This document shows, in pieces, positions 1 through 9,240 of a stretch of 54,125 nucleotides of DNA. Source of the stretch: a virus. Location of the stretch: IMG/VR virus record IMGVR_UViG_3300021373_002388, positions 1 to 54,125 of that record; one strand, written 5' to 3'. The position numbers were made by a program, and so were the translations under genes. The first letter of the stretch is position 1. Each line of letters begins with the position of its first letter. Under the pieces are notes generated by a model that saw only the letters and a list, made by a program, of their open reading frames with translations, did no database searches and had not been told where the DNA came from.

Positions 1-737
1 TGTTTCTCAATGGTTCTGATGAGGGTAGGCAGATCGACACTCTGCGAACCAAGATAGCACCCTTTGCTAGCTCTTTCAGCTTTGAGAACAAGCCGAAGAT
101 TGTGATCATGGATGAGGCTGACTACAGCAATCCAGAGAGTGTACAGCCAGCCCTGAGAGCGTTCACCGAGAAGTTTTCAGACAATTGTCGATTCATCTTT
201 ACCTGTAACTACAGAAACAAACTCAATAAGAATCTGCGTAGCCGGTTCACTGAGATTGATTTCAGAACCAAGGCAAAAGAGCGCCCTGAATTATGTGCTC
301 AATTCCTGAAGAGGATGAAAGAAATACTTGATGCGGAGGGTGTGGAGTATAAGGAGAAGGTGCTGGCAGAATTGCTGATGCAGAACTTCCCAGACTTCCG
401 AAAGACCTTAGAAGTACTTCAGGAGTATGCTAGAACCGGTCCTATTGATGAAGGTGTGTTGGGGCATATTGCTAAGGCAGATACCAACAAGCTTGTCAAG
501 TGCCTTAAGGAAAAGAACTTTACAATGATGCGACAGTGGGTGGCAAACAACTCAGATACAGACTCACAGGTAATCTTTAGGCAAATTTATGATGCCTTGG
601 TCAACATAGTTGATACCGTCCCTCAGTTGGGATTGATTATTGCAGACTACCAATTCAAGGCAGCATTCGTAGCTGATCAGGAGATTAATATGATTGCATG
701 TTTAACCGAAATTATGAAAGGCATGAAATTCAAATGA
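1..737 (+). CDS. 44: Clamp loader large subunit gp44 (5' truncated by window edge)
   Basis: C-terminal part of the T4 gp44-type AAA+ ATPase that opens the sliding clamp (gp45) and loads it on primer-template DNA. The reading frame is open from base 3. Visible are the Walker B box VIMDEAD (around base 100), a sensor-1 region RFIFTCNY, and the SRF motif that replaces the arginine-finger SRC of RFC proteins. The Walker A region lies before the window. It overlaps the gp62 start by 4 bases (ATGA), as expected for two subunits of one complex. Confidence 0.93.
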   Translation, partial: FLNGSDEGRQIDTLRTKIAPFASSFSFENKPKIVIMDEADYSNPESVQPALRAFTEKFSDNCRFIFTCNYRNKLNKNLRSRFTEIDFRTKAKERPELCAQFLKRMKEILDAEGVEYKEKVLAELLMQNFPDFRKTLEVLQEYARTGPIDEGVLGHIAKADTNKLVKCLKEKNFTMMRQWVANNSDTDSQVIFRQIYDALVNIVDTVPQLGLIIADYQFKAAFVADQEINMIACLTEIMKGMKFK

Positions 738-1183
738 GCCTGTTTGGGGAACCAGTAAAACAGGAAATTGACGAGGCAGATTACAGGGAAAAAGCAGCTA
801 AAATAAGCCCGTTCGATTTCCTGAATTCGATAAACGAAACTAAAGAAGATTTGATGGTGGACGATAAGGCAGAGTCTCAGTACTCTCCTTACATAGTAAA
901 CCGTGGACTTAGTTTTAGTAAAGATACTGTGATGCTTGCTAATGCTATGAATCAAATGCATCATCTGGACAAAAAAATCCAGTACGATTTCCTACGTACA
1001 GCGGTAAGGAAAGCCAGAAGACGCCACAAGTGGATGAAATCTGAGGTAGAGAATATCGACACCGTGAAAAAATACTACGGCTACAGTACAGAAAAGGCTA
1101 AGAATGCCCTGAAGGTACTGAGACCAGAAGACCTAGCCAGTATGCAGACTTGGCTGGACCGGTCAAAAGGTGGTTCTTTATAA
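734..1183 (+). CDS. 62: Clamp loader small subunit gp62
   Basis: 149-residue partner of gp44 in the clamp loader. I chose the ATG at 734: it overlaps the gp44 stop as ATGA, has a purine-rich ribosome site just upstream, and gives the N-terminus MSLF found in T4 gp62. An ATG at 698 would extend it by 12 residues. Similarity to T4 gp62 is weak, as usual for this family, so the call rests on position, length (T4: 187) and the central segment around FLRTAVRKARRR, which resembles the T4 AVPRGKR segment. Confidence 0.8.
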   Translation: MSLFGEPVKQEIDEADYREKAAKISPFDFLNSINETKEDLMVDDKAESQYSPYIVNRGLSFSKDTVMLANAMNQMHHLDKKIQYDFLRTAVRKARRRHKWMKSEVENIDTVKKYYGYSTEKAKNALKVLRPEDLASMQTWLDRSKGGSL

Positions 1184-1186
1184 ATA
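1179..1186 (+). promoter_or_regulatory. T4-type late promoter TATAAATA upstream of regA
   Basis: Exact match to the T4 late -10 octamer, overlapping the gp62 stop codon. Predicted start is about 5-6 bases downstream, giving a leader of about 28 bases with an AAGGA ribosome site before the regA ATG at 1220. Confidence 0.6.
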
Positions 1187-1219
1187 TAGATTTAATGTCT
1201 ATAATAATAAGGAACTGAC

Positions 1220-1639
1220 ATGAATGAAAGTGAGAATTTTTTTGGAATAGATTATCCTGATTACCAACCACTAGAAATTGTATTGCGAGACCCAGAGAAC
1301 TTTTTGAAGATCAAGGAAACCCTATCACGAATTGGGGTGGCTTCAAAAAGGGACAATACTCTTTACCAATCTTGCCACATCCTACATAAGAAGGGTCGCT
1401 ATTTTGTGACTCACTTTAAGGAACTTTTCGCACTGGATGGTAAGGGAACTGACATAACAGAGAACGATTTGCAACGCAGGAACACTATTGCAAAGCTTCT
1501 GGAAGAGTGGGACTTGCTGGAGATACTGGAAGGGGACCAACTGGAGACATGTCCAGTCAGTCAGATCAAAATAATCTCATACAAAGAAAAAGACAACTGG
1601 AATTTAGTACCGAAGTATAATATTGGCGTTAAAAAATAG
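1220..1639 (+). CDS. regA: RegA translational repressor
   Basis: 139-residue homologue of T4 RegA, which binds the start regions of many early phage mRNAs and blocks ribosome binding. Shared landmarks are a YQSCHIL-HKKGRYF segment, HFKELF, the RRNTIAKLLEEW helix and the C-terminal NLVPKYNIG, all recognisable from T4 RegA (122 residues). This copy has about 15 extra N-terminal residues before the conserved LEIVLRDPENFLK start. Its place after gp44-gp62 is the T4 order. The AAGGA site 8-10 bases upstream supports the ATG at 1220. Confidence 0.95.
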   Translation: MNESENFFGIDYPDYQPLEIVLRDPENFLKIKETLSRIGVASKRDNTLYQSCHILHKKGRYFVTHFKELFALDGKGTDITENDLQRRNTIAKLLEEWDLLEILEGDQLETCPVSQIKIISYKEKDNWNLVPKYNIGVKK

Positions 1640-1653
1640 AGACAACCTATATT

Positions 1654-2376
1654 ATGGAAAATGAACTGCCGAGAAAACTAAAGGGAGCAATCTTAACTTT
1701 TGGGCAGTTGCTGGTGATACCCACCATCATCCTACTATTCTTTTACCCACCTTCAATCTTTTGGATTGTCGCTACCATCTTTTTCTCATATGCATTTGGC
1801 GTATTGGGATGGGTCATTGGGCAGCACAGATATTTCACACACAGACAATTTAAGACCAGCCCTAGGGTAGAGAAGGTCTTAATGTTTTTTGCCGTGATGG
1901 GTACGTGGCAGAGCCCTGTAGAGTGGGTCAACAGCCACTGGGCACACCACAAACACTCAGATACGGAACTAGATGTACACAGTTATAAACATCTGGGCTG
2001 GAGGAACCTGTTCTTTTACTTCCACCAGACAGATGAACTAGCACCCTCTTTTGCGGGGCTCCGAATGTTGAAGTCTAATGCACATAGGTTTTTGATGAAC
2101 TTCAAGTACGCAATCATTTTATCGTATGTAGGGCTGGTATATACCATATTTGGTATGCCCGGACTGCTCTATCTGTGGCTGGTGCCTACCTCGTATGCCA
2201 TGCTGTCACAGATATCAATTGTAATGAATCATGTGGATGGTGAACCTAGGGACTGTTGGGTGACGGACCTGTTCACACTGGGAGAAGGCAACCATAAATA
2301 CCACCACGATAACCCGAAGGACTATAGTCGGGATTTTTATCTCACCCCAATTATAAATGTTTTGGAACGATTGTAA
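1654..2376 (+). CDS. Membrane fatty acid desaturase (acyl-CoA/delta-9 type)
   Basis: 240-residue integral membrane di-iron desaturase. All three histidine boxes are intact: HRYFTH (His58, His63), HWAHH (His95, 98, 99) and HKYHH (His214, 217, 218). Hydrophobic spans at about 14-33, 34-52, 71-85 and 148-190 fit the family topology. It would insert a double bond into acyl chains in the inner membrane using host electron donors. It lies between regA and gp43 with tight spacing, so it is probably co-transcribed with replication genes. An auxiliary metabolic gene altering host membrane fluidity is inferred; the substrate (acyl-CoA, acyl-ACP or phospholipid) cannot be read from sequence. Confidence 0.88.
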   Translation: MENELPRKLKGAILTFGQLLVIPTIILLFFYPPSIFWIVATIFFSYAFGVLGWVIGQHRYFTHRQFKTSPRVEKVLMFFAVMGTWQSPVEWVNSHWAHHKHSDTELDVHSYKHLGWRNLFFYFHQTDELAPSFAGLRMLKSNAHRFLMNFKYAIILSYVGLVYTIFGMPGLLYLWLVPTSYAMLSQISIVMNHVDGEPRDCWVTDLFTLGEGNHKYHHDNPKDYSRDFYLTPIINVLERL

Positions 2377-2391
2377 AAAAAGGAATAGATT

Positions 2392-2727
2392 ATGGCAGCA
2401 GTAAGAATACTAAAACTGGTCACTGGAGAAGATGTGATTGGTGTTATCGATGAGACAGAGGTTGATGAAGGTAAGAAGGTAATCTCTGTTAAGGCACCCC
2501 ATTATATAATGATGAGAGCAACCGGGGAAGATCAGAATGAATTTACACTGGGCCTTACACCGTATGCCCCTTACGCAAAGAATTCAGTTATTGGTCTAAT
2601 ACCACGCCACGTAATCTCAGTATGTGACCCGAACGATGATTTGATGAAGGCTTATAAAAAACGGTTTGATCAGGGTGTTGTGCGATCAGATGAACCCAGT
2701 GTGAAACAAGTCTTGAAGGAGGGCTAA
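2392..2727 (+). CDS. Conserved small protein next to gp43
   Basis: 111 residues. The N-terminal half (VRILKLVTGEDVIGVIDE, then KVISVKAPHYIMM) reads as alternating beta strands of a small barrel, reminiscent of Sm-like proteins that I recall between regA and gp43 in marine T4-like phages. No catalytic motif is visible. It may bind RNA or join the replication/translation control group, but this is only inferred from location. Ribosome site AAAGGAA precedes the ATG. Confidence 0.75.
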   Translation: MAAVRILKLVTGEDVIGVIDETEVDEGKKVISVKAPHYIMMRATGEDQNEFTLGLTPYAPYAKNSVIGLIPRHVISVCDPNDDLMKAYKKRFDQGVVRSDEPSVKQVLKEG

Positions 2728-2758
2728 CCACACTAACTATATTATTGATTGAGGCGAT

Positions 2759-5290
2759 ATGACGAAGTTTTATACTTATGCGAAACACTACGGAAACTCT
2801 ATACTATTACGAACATGCGAAGACGGTAAGCGGAAAACTGAATGGGTAGATTTTTCACCCACCCTTTATATCCCAGCTAAGGCTGGTGACAGTACGCCAT
2901 ACAGAGGTATTGGTGGTGAGAAAATCACTCCTATACAGTTTGGTGATAACAAGACCGCTAAAGAATTTGTTGAGCAGTACGATGGTGTAGAAAACTTCCC
3001 CATATTCGGACAGACTCACTGGGGATACCAGTATTTGTCTGATACCTTTAAGGGGGAGGTTCCTTGGGACATTACCCAGATAAAAATCTATTCGACGGAT
3101 ATTGAGACCAGTGTGGAAAATGGTTTCCCTGATGTATTCAATCCGATTGAGCAGGTTCTGCTTATCACACTACAGGATTACTCTTCTAAAAAGATCAGGA
3201 CTTTTGGTCTAGGTCCATATGAAGCCACTGAACACACTTCCCACATGGATGTGGAATATACTGAGTGTTCCGATGAAAAGGATTTATTCAGACAGTTTGT
3301 TAGATATTGGGCGAACGACTACCCTGATATACTCACTGGTTGGAACAGCAAATTCTTTGACGTTTCATACATCATATCAAGAATTGAGAGAATCTTTGAA
3401 GAAGAGGAAGCGAAGGCTCTCAAGAAACTCATGTCACCTTTCGGGCTTGTTAGGGCTTATGAAAAAGAAATGGGTGGACGTATGTATAAGTCTTATGACA
3501 TGCAGGGGGTGTCCCAGTTGGACTACCTTGATGTTTATAAGAAGTTCACCTATGTAACCCGTGAGAGTTACAAGCTAGATCATATTGCAGAGGTTGAGTT
3601 GGGGCATAAGAAGTTGGATAACCCATACCCAACTTTCCGAGAATTCTACACAAAGGACTGGAATCTTTTTGTGGAATACAACATTGTGGATACTGCATTG
3701 GTCGATGGTCTTGAGGAAAAGCTGAAGCTGATCGAACTCTGCATCACCATGACCTACGATGCCAAGATGAACTTCGAGGATGTGTTCAGCCCTGTAAAGA
3801 CTTGGGACTGTCTTGTGTACAATGACCTGAGAGAAATCGATGTTGTTATTGGACAGCCAAAGGACCGACCAGAGAGACGCATACAGGGAGCCTATGTACA
3901 GGAACCGGTACCCGGTGCGTATGAGTGGGTAGAATCTTTTGATGCTACCTCTCTGTATCCATCTATATTGATGCAGTACAACATGAGCCCAGAGACGCTT
4001 GTAGAGGGTGACTCTTTTGATGTGTCCGTGGACGGTCTGTTGGAGTCACAGTATCAATTCAACACCCAGCATGCGATAGCTGGTAACGGTCATCTGTTCA
4101 AGCGTGATAAGCAGGGTCACTTCCCAAAGATTGTGCAGAAGTTCTTCGATGACCGACAGCGGTACAAGAAGCTGATGCTCAAGGCAAAGCAGGAACTAGA
4201 AGACCTTGAGAACAACAATGGTACAGTCGAGCAGATGCGATTGAAGCGTAACGATATAGCGAAGTATGACAACTTCCAGATGGCACGTAAGATTCAGTTG
4301 AACTCACTCTATGGTGCCATGGCGAACAAGTACTTCAGGTACTACGACTCTCGCATAGCCGAGGCGATTACTCTTTCGGGCCAATATATCATCAGGAAAG
4401 CGGCCCAAGGTTTAGATATGTTTTTGAACGATGTTTTAAAAACAAATGGGGAAGTTTACAGCTTTTACACGGATACCGACTCCTGTTATGTGACTCTTAA
4501 TGCACTAGTAGATAAGTTCTACGGTGATAAGCCCAAGGACAAGGTTGTGGATATATTGGACAAGATTGGTTCTGATCAGATTGAGCCATGTATCGCCCGA
4601 GCCATGACACAGCTTGCAAACTACACTAATGCGTTTGAGGAAAAGATATTCTTCAAACGTGAAGCAATTGCTGATCGGGCATTGTGGGTATCTAAGAAGA
4701 GATATGCCATGAATGTGTATGATAATGAGGGGGTTCGATATAAAGAGCCTGTATTGAAAATCATGGGGTTGGAGATTGTACGGTCATCCACACCAGCACC
4801 GGTACGTGCCAGTTTGAAGGAAGCAGTAAAACTGTGTTTGACCGGCACTGAGGAAGAGCTACACAAATTTGTTGCCGAGACAAAAAGGAAGTTTTACCAG
4901 ATGAACCCTGAAGACATTGCATTCCCACGGGGCTGTAATAATCTGGCTAAGTATTCTAGTCATACTACTATATATGGAACAAGAACCCCGATTCATGTCA
5001 GAGCCAGTTTGTTGTATAACTTCTATTTAAAGAAGAAGTCGCTGACTCAGACATATGAGCTAATTCAGGAAGGTGACAAGGTTAAGTTCCTATACTTAAA
5101 AGTGCCTAATACCATACATGAGGATGTTATTGGGTTTACGGGTAAAATGCCCGAAGAGTTTGATTTACACAAATACATAGATTTTGAGAAAAACTTTGAA
5201 AAGGCTTTTTTAGAGCCACTGGTGAATATTCTCAATTCACTGGGTTGGCACACTGAGCCACAAGCTACCTTAGAGGGGTTATTTGTATGA
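2759..5290 (+). CDS. 43: Family B DNA polymerase gp43
   Basis: 843-residue replicative polymerase with 3'-5' exonuclease. Exo I is YSTDIE (Asp114, Glu116, close to T4 Asp112/Glu114), Exo II is TGWNSKFFD, and Exo III is EYNIVDTAL. Polymerase motif A is DATSLYPSI starting at Asp395, motif B is KIQLNSLYGAMANK, motif C is YTDTDS (Asp572, Asp574), followed by the KKRY motif. It is somewhat shorter than T4 gp43 (898). The gene is intact, with no intein or intron visible. Its stop overlaps the next gene by 4 bases. Confidence 0.98.
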   Translation: MTKFYTYAKHYGNSILLRTCEDGKRKTEWVDFSPTLYIPAKAGDSTPYRGIGGEKITPIQFGDNKTAKEFVEQYDGVENFPIFGQTHWGYQYLSDTFKGEVPWDITQIKIYSTDIETSVENGFPDVFNPIEQVLLITLQDYSSKKIRTFGLGPYEATEHTSHMDVEYTECSDEKDLFRQFVRYWANDYPDILTGWNSKFFDVSYIISRIERIFEEEEAKALKKLMSPFGLVRAYEKEMGGRMYKSYDMQGVSQLDYLDVYKKFTYVTRESYKLDHIAEVELGHKKLDNPYPTFREFYTKDWNLFVEYNIVDTALVDGLEEKLKLIELCITMTYDAKMNFEDVFSPVKTWDCLVYNDLREIDVVIGQPKDRPERRIQGAYVQEPVPGAYEWVESFDATSLYPSILMQYNMSPETLVEGDSFDVSVDGLLESQYQFNTQHAIAGNGHLFKRDKQGHFPKIVQKFFDDRQRYKKLMLKAKQELEDLENNNGTVEQMRLKRNDIAKYDNFQMARKIQLNSLYGAMANKYFRYYDSRIAEAITLSGQYIIRKAAQGLDMFLNDVLKTNGEVYSFYTDTDSCYVTLNALVDKFYGDKPKDKVVDILDKIGSDQIEPCIARAMTQLANYTNAFEEKIFFKREAIADRALWVSKKRYAMNVYDNEGVRYKEPVLKIMGLEIVRSSTPAPVRASLKEAVKLCLTGTEEELHKFVAETKRKFYQMNPEDIAFPRGCNNLAKYSSHTTIYGTRTPIHVRASLLYNFYLKKKSLTQTYELIQEGDKVKFLYLKVPNTIHEDVIGFTGKMPEEFDLHKYIDFEKNFEKAFLEPLVNILNSLGWHTEPQATLEGLFV

Positions 5291-6018
5291 AAATTTTGAT
5301 AGTTGGATTTGGGTTTGTTGGTACTGCCACAGATTATCTGTTCAGCGTTTCAGGGGGTCTTGATGTTAGGATTCATGACCCAATGAAGGGATTTGTCGCA
5401 GAGAAGGAACAATACGACTACATCTTTCTCTGTGTCCCAACTGATTTGGTCCACGGTAGGTTGGATATGACCATTCTTCATGACGCATGTAACGAGTGGA
5501 AAGACTATGGTCAAATTGTTATTAGAAGTACAATAGGACCAGATCAGGTACCCGAGTTTCCGAATGCTATTATGATGCCAGAGTTTCTTCGAGAAAAACA
5601 TTGGCGTGAAGATGTGGACAATCCATACATTCCTATTATTGTGAGTGACTACGTTCTTCACGGGCATCTTGATAGGGCTCTTCCAAATAAAACAATTTTG
5701 TATTTACCACCACAAACGGCTGCGTTTTTTAAGCTAGCTAGAAACAGTGCATTGGCAATGAAGGTCGCAGTGGCAAATGAGTTGTATGATATTTGCACTC
5801 ATCATGGCATCATTTATGATGACATTAGAGATTTGTTGGTGACTGATGTTGCGGTTGGTGGTACCCACTGGGATGTTCCGGGTCCAGATGGACAGCCGGG
5901 GTTTGGTGGTAAGTGTCTACCTAAAGACTTGACGCATACCGAGAAATTGTGTTATAATACGGACAATGTTTTTGAAACTGCTCTTAGATGTAATAAGCGC
6001 AGGAGACCTTTCGAATGA
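5287..6018 (+). CDS. UDP-glucose/GDP-mannose dehydrogenase family protein, short form
   Basis: 243 residues. It begins with a Rossmann motif GFGFVG, has FLCVPT and an Asn/Lys-bearing central helix, and ends shortly after the catalytic cysteine box GFGGKCLPKDL. Typical enzymes of this family are about 400-450 residues, so the C-terminal UDP-binding domain is missing. It may be an NAD-dependent sugar-nucleotide oxidase working with another protein, or a repurposed dehydrogenase. ATGA overlap with gp43 and with the next sugar-related gene suggests a two-gene insertion between gp43 and uvsX. Confidence 0.82.
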   Translation: MKILIVGFGFVGTATDYLFSVSGGLDVRIHDPMKGFVAEKEQYDYIFLCVPTDLVHGRLDMTILHDACNEWKDYGQIVIRSTIGPDQVPEFPNAIMMPEFLREKHWREDVDNPYIPIIVSDYVLHGHLDRALPNKTILYLPPQTAAFFKLARNSALAMKVAVANELYDICTHHGIIYDDIRDLLVTDVAVGGTHWDVPGPDGQPGFGGKCLPKDLTHTEKLCYNTDNVFETALRCNKRRRPFE

Positions 6019-6599
6019 GAGCATTAGTCCTTGGAAACGGTATAAGTAGATTAAATCGCTTATTACCACAAAATTGTGATGCAGTATGGGCATGTAATCT
6101 AGCATTTAAACACAATGTCCATGCCGACTACATTGTATCAACAGATGCCCACCGTCAACATGAAATTTGGATGAGCGGGTATGCTCAAGAGAAAAACTGC
6201 TTTTTTCTAGACTGGACCCCAATTCCCGCAAACAGAGAACTGCCAGATACCCTGAGAGATAGTGGGTTTAAAGTAATAGCTAATGAATATCGTGAAGGTA
6301 TGATGGTCATGAGCGGTTGGCAAAATACAATGTACGTAACATTTTTGGGTGAACAGCAGGGCCTTATCACGAACGTAAACATGCGCGAACTTCCGAGACG
6401 ATTTAGTTCGGGGGGGCTTGCCATGTGGTTAGCTGCAAAGACGGGGAATGATGAAATTCTACTGGCAGGTTTCGGTGATAAGAAACATGTCTATAGAGAG
6501 TACATAAGGGGCCCTGATGAACCACATATAGACCATTGGCAAAAAGAAAGAGATTTTATAATCAATCATTTTAAAGAAATTGAATGGAGATACATATGA
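6015..6599 (+). CDS. Sialyltransferase-like (GT42/DUF115-like) protein
   Basis: 194 residues. The N-terminus ALVLGNGISRL resembles the nucleotide-sugar loop of GT42 sialyltransferases (GNGPSL). A later SSGGLAMWLAAKTGNDEILLAGFGD segment (split here over positions about 132-156) matches the 'SG..M...A...G..EI.L.G.DF' pattern of the same fold. This suggests transfer of a sugar to phage DNA, a virion protein or host surface, but no acceptor can be inferred. It overlaps the dehydrogenase gene by 4 bases. Confidence in the fold is moderate and in the activity low. Confidence 0.55.
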   Translation: MRALVLGNGISRLNRLLPQNCDAVWACNLAFKHNVHADYIVSTDAHRQHEIWMSGYAQEKNCFFLDWTPIPANRELPDTLRDSGFKVIANEYREGMMVMSGWQNTMYVTFLGEQQGLITNVNMRELPRRFSSGGLAMWLAAKTGNDEILLAGFGDKKHVYREYIRGPDEPHIDHWQKERDFIINHFKEIEWRYI

Positions 6600-7684
6600 G
6601 TTTGATAGATAAACTAACAAAGAACAGCACCGTAAAAGACACATCAGTACTCACTGAGTCTAAATTTTTTAACGCCAAAGACCTTATTCAAACAAGTGTA
6701 CCAGCACTTAACGTTGCTCTGAGCGGTCGTTTGGATGGTGGGCTAACTCCGGGCCTTACGGTTTTCGCTGGACCCTCAAAGCACTTTAAGACAGCTTTTT
6801 CATTACTGATGGCAAAGTCTTATCTGGACAAGTATGAAGATGCTGTTGTCCTTTTCTACGATTCAGAGTTTGGCACCCCACAGGATTATTTCACAACGTT
6901 TGGTATTGACACTGACCGAGTAATTCATACGCCAGTTACAGACATTGAGCAATTGAAGTTTGATTGTACCAAACAGCTTAAGGAAATCACTCGGGATGAC
7001 CGGGTAATTGTCATCGTTGATTCTGTTGGCAACCTTGCGAGTAAAAAGGAAGTAGAAGACGCTGAGAACGAAAAGAGTGTTGCTGACATGAGTCGAGCAA
7101 AAGCAATGAAGTCATTGTTCCGCATTGTCACCCCACACCTTACTTTAAAAGATATTCCTATGGTCGTGGTTAACCACACCTATAAGGAAATCTCTATGTA
7201 CCCGAAAGACATTGTTTCTGGTGGTACTGGGGTTTATTACTCAGCAGACAATATTTTCATCATTGGTCGGCAGCAGGATAAACCTAAAGATGAGGTTATC
7301 GGTTGGCACTTTATTATCAATGTTGAAAAGTCACGGTTTGTCCGCGAAAAATCCAAGATTCCACTTGAGGTTTCTTTCGAGGGCGGCATTAGCACTTGGT
7401 CTGGACTTTTAGACATGGCTCTAGATTCTGGTCATGTTATTAAGCCGGCCAATGGCTGGTACCAGAAAGTTGACATGGAAACAGGTGAAGAGATTGAAGG
7501 AAAGTTTCGTGCGAAGGATACCAATACAAAAGAGTTTTGGATTCCAATTCTTCAAGACAAAACTTTTGCCGAGTATATTGATAAGAGATACTCAATTTCA
7601 AATGTAGAGGGTATTGTAAATGATGACTTTTCTGAAGACGATTTGGCAGAGGCTTACGACTTGGCTGAAGCCTCCGAAGCCTGA
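6596..7684 (+). CDS. uvsX: UvsX RecA-like recombinase
   Basis: 362-residue strand-exchange protein for recombination-dependent replication and repair. The start at 6596 overlaps the previous stop (ATGA) and yields MSLIDKLTKNS, similar to other UvsX N-termini; an upstream ATG at 6584 is less likely. Walker A is GPSKHFKT (from about residue 59), Walker B is VIVIVDS (near residue 142), and the MPMVVVNHTY-type strand follows. The C-terminus is acidic (DDFSEDDLAEAYDLAEASEA), as in T4 UvsX and RecA. Confidence 0.95.
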   Translation: MSLIDKLTKNSTVKDTSVLTESKFFNAKDLIQTSVPALNVALSGRLDGGLTPGLTVFAGPSKHFKTAFSLLMAKSYLDKYEDAVVLFYDSEFGTPQDYFTTFGIDTDRVIHTPVTDIEQLKFDCTKQLKEITRDDRVIVIVDSVGNLASKKEVEDAENEKSVADMSRAKAMKSLFRIVTPHLTLKDIPMVVVNHTYKEISMYPKDIVSGGTGVYYSADNIFIIGRQQDKPKDEVIGWHFIINVEKSRFVREKSKIPLEVSFEGGISTWSGLLDMALDSGHVIKPANGWYQKVDMETGEEIEGKFRAKDTNTKEFWIPILQDKTFAEYIDKRYSISNVEGIVNDDFSEDDLAEAYDLAEASEA

Positions 7685-7838
7685 TAGGGTAGTAGGTGTC
7701 TGTGATTGCTGTGAGTCAGACATTATAGAAAACACTCCAGCCTTATGTTTTCATGACGATGACAATTCAATGTATCTTTGTGAAGTGTGTGTAGAAGAAG
7801 TGAGAAAGGAATTCATTAGACAAGAATATGCAAACTGA
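7620..7838 (+). CDS. Small zinc-binding protein between uvsX and gp41
   Basis: 72 residues, overlapping the 3' end of uvsX by 65 bases in another frame. It carries CDCC and CEVC pairs (about residues 28-31 and 54-57) that could bind one zinc. In T4 the same slot holds gp40, a membrane protein, to which this shows no resemblance. GAGG lies about 9 bases before the ATG ATG at 7620. The start is uncertain because the first 23 residues are encoded within uvsX. Confidence 0.6.
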   Translation: MMTFLKTIWQRLTTWLKPPKPDRVVGVCDCCESDIIENTPALCFHDDDNSMYLCEVCVEEVRKEFIRQEYAN

Positions 7839-9210
7839 AAATGTAGTAGTAGCAAATCTTCTGACCAATGAAGATTATTTCAGGAAGGTAATCCCTTACT
7901 TGGAACCAGAATACTTTACTGGCCCATATGCAGAAATGGTCGGTAAGATCAGAGAGTATTCTGATAAGTATGGTTCAATGCCTTCGCAAAAAGCACTGTC
8001 TATAATGATAGATGAATCCTCTCACATACATGAGGATGATGCGGCATTCATTAGTCAGTTCCTAGAGAACCCCTTGGAAAAAGAAGGGAATCTAGATTGG
8101 TTGGTGGATGAAACTGAAAAACACTGCAAACAAAAAGCAGTATTCAATGCCATTAAACAAAGCATTCAGATTATTGATGGCAGGGATGAAAACTATACCC
8201 CAGAAGCATTACCGGATATTCTTTCTCAGGCACTGAAGGTTGGTTTTGATACCAATATAGGTCACAACTATTTGAAGGATGCTGAAGCCCGATACGATTT
8301 TTATCATATTGTGGAAGAGCGTATTGAAACCGATATTGATATGCTCAACAGAATAACTAAGGGCGGTTTTCCACCTAAGAGTTTGAATGTTGCATTGGCA
8401 CCAACTGGTGTTGGTAAGACTCTTTTCATGTGTCACTTGGCTGCATACTGTTTGAGTGCTGGTTATAACGTTCTCTACGTTACCATGGAAATGGCTGAAG
8501 AAAGGATTGCTGAAAGAATCGATGCCAATCTGATGAACATACCACTATCAGAGCTTCCAGAATGCTCAAAAAATATGTTCTTGGACCGGGTTGGACAAAT
8601 CCAGAAAAAAACACAGGGTGAGTTGATCATCCGAGAATATCCAACTGCATCTGCACATGCTGGTCATATCAAGGCATTGATTGAAGAGCTTGAACTGAAG
8701 CAAGAGTTCAGACCACAGATTGTGTTTGTGGACTACTTGAATATCTGCACCAGCAGCAGATACAAAGCCGGTGGTGGTGCTAATAGCTACACAATCATTA
8801 AGTCCATTGCTGAAGAAATGCGTGGGGTTGCTGTAGAAAAAGCCTTACCATTTATAACAGCCACCCAGACTAACCGTGGTGGTTTTGATAACAGTGATAT
8901 TGATCTGACCGATACTTCAGAGTCTATGGGTCTACCGGCCACTGCAGACTTTTTCTTTGCACTGATCAGCACAGAAGAACTTCAGGAGCAGGGAATGATT
9001 TTGTTGAAACAACTGAAGAATCGTTACACGGATGTATCACGGAATAAGAGATTCATGATAGGCGTGGACCGTTCCAGAATGAAACTTCTCAATGTGGATA
9101 ACGCTGAAGAGGGGTTGGAAAGAGTCGCTGCCCCGGAAACAAATTCTGGTGGATTTGATATGACTCCATCGGGAGAACGAACCGGCGATTTTGATGGGTT
9201 TACTTTTTAG
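7828..9210 (+). CDS. 41: Replicative DNA helicase gp41 (DnaB family)
   Basis: 460-residue hexameric 5'-3' helicase that works with primase gp61. Walker A is APTGVGKT (about residues 191-198), Walker B is IVFVDYLN, with ATQTNRGG and the arginine-finger region LKNRYTDVSRNKRF downstream. The N-terminal 120 residues form the expected helical domain. It overlaps the zinc-protein gene by 11 bases. Intact, without intein. Confidence 0.96.
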   Translation: MQTENVVVANLLTNEDYFRKVIPYLEPEYFTGPYAEMVGKIREYSDKYGSMPSQKALSIMIDESSHIHEDDAAFISQFLENPLEKEGNLDWLVDETEKHCKQKAVFNAIKQSIQIIDGRDENYTPEALPDILSQALKVGFDTNIGHNYLKDAEARYDFYHIVEERIETDIDMLNRITKGGFPPKSLNVALAPTGVGKTLFMCHLAAYCLSAGYNVLYVTMEMAEERIAERIDANLMNIPLSELPECSKNMFLDRVGQIQKKTQGELIIREYPTASAHAGHIKALIEELELKQEFRPQIVFVDYLNICTSSRYKAGGGANSYTIIKSIAEEMRGVAVEKALPFITATQTNRGGFDNSDIDLTDTSESMGLPATADFFFALISTEELQEQGMILLKQLKNRYTDVSRNKRFMIGVDRSRMKLLNVDNAEEGLERVAAPETNSGGFDMTPSGERTGDFDGFTF

Positions 9211-9214
9211 TCAG

Positions 9215-9222
9215 TATAAATA
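9215..9222 (+). promoter_or_regulatory. T4-type late promoter TATAAATA
   Basis: Exact octamer directly after the gp41 stop. The predicted RNA would start near 9228 and include the strong GGGGGAGGA ribosome site before the ATG at 9241. It separates early replication genes from a late-expressed membrane protein. Confidence 0.7.
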
Positions 9223-9240
9223 GTGGGGGAGGACCACATT

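Noticed and set aside
5065-5253. - strand ORF within the 3' end of gp43
   Set aside because: Antisense shadow of the polymerase gene with no ribosome site.
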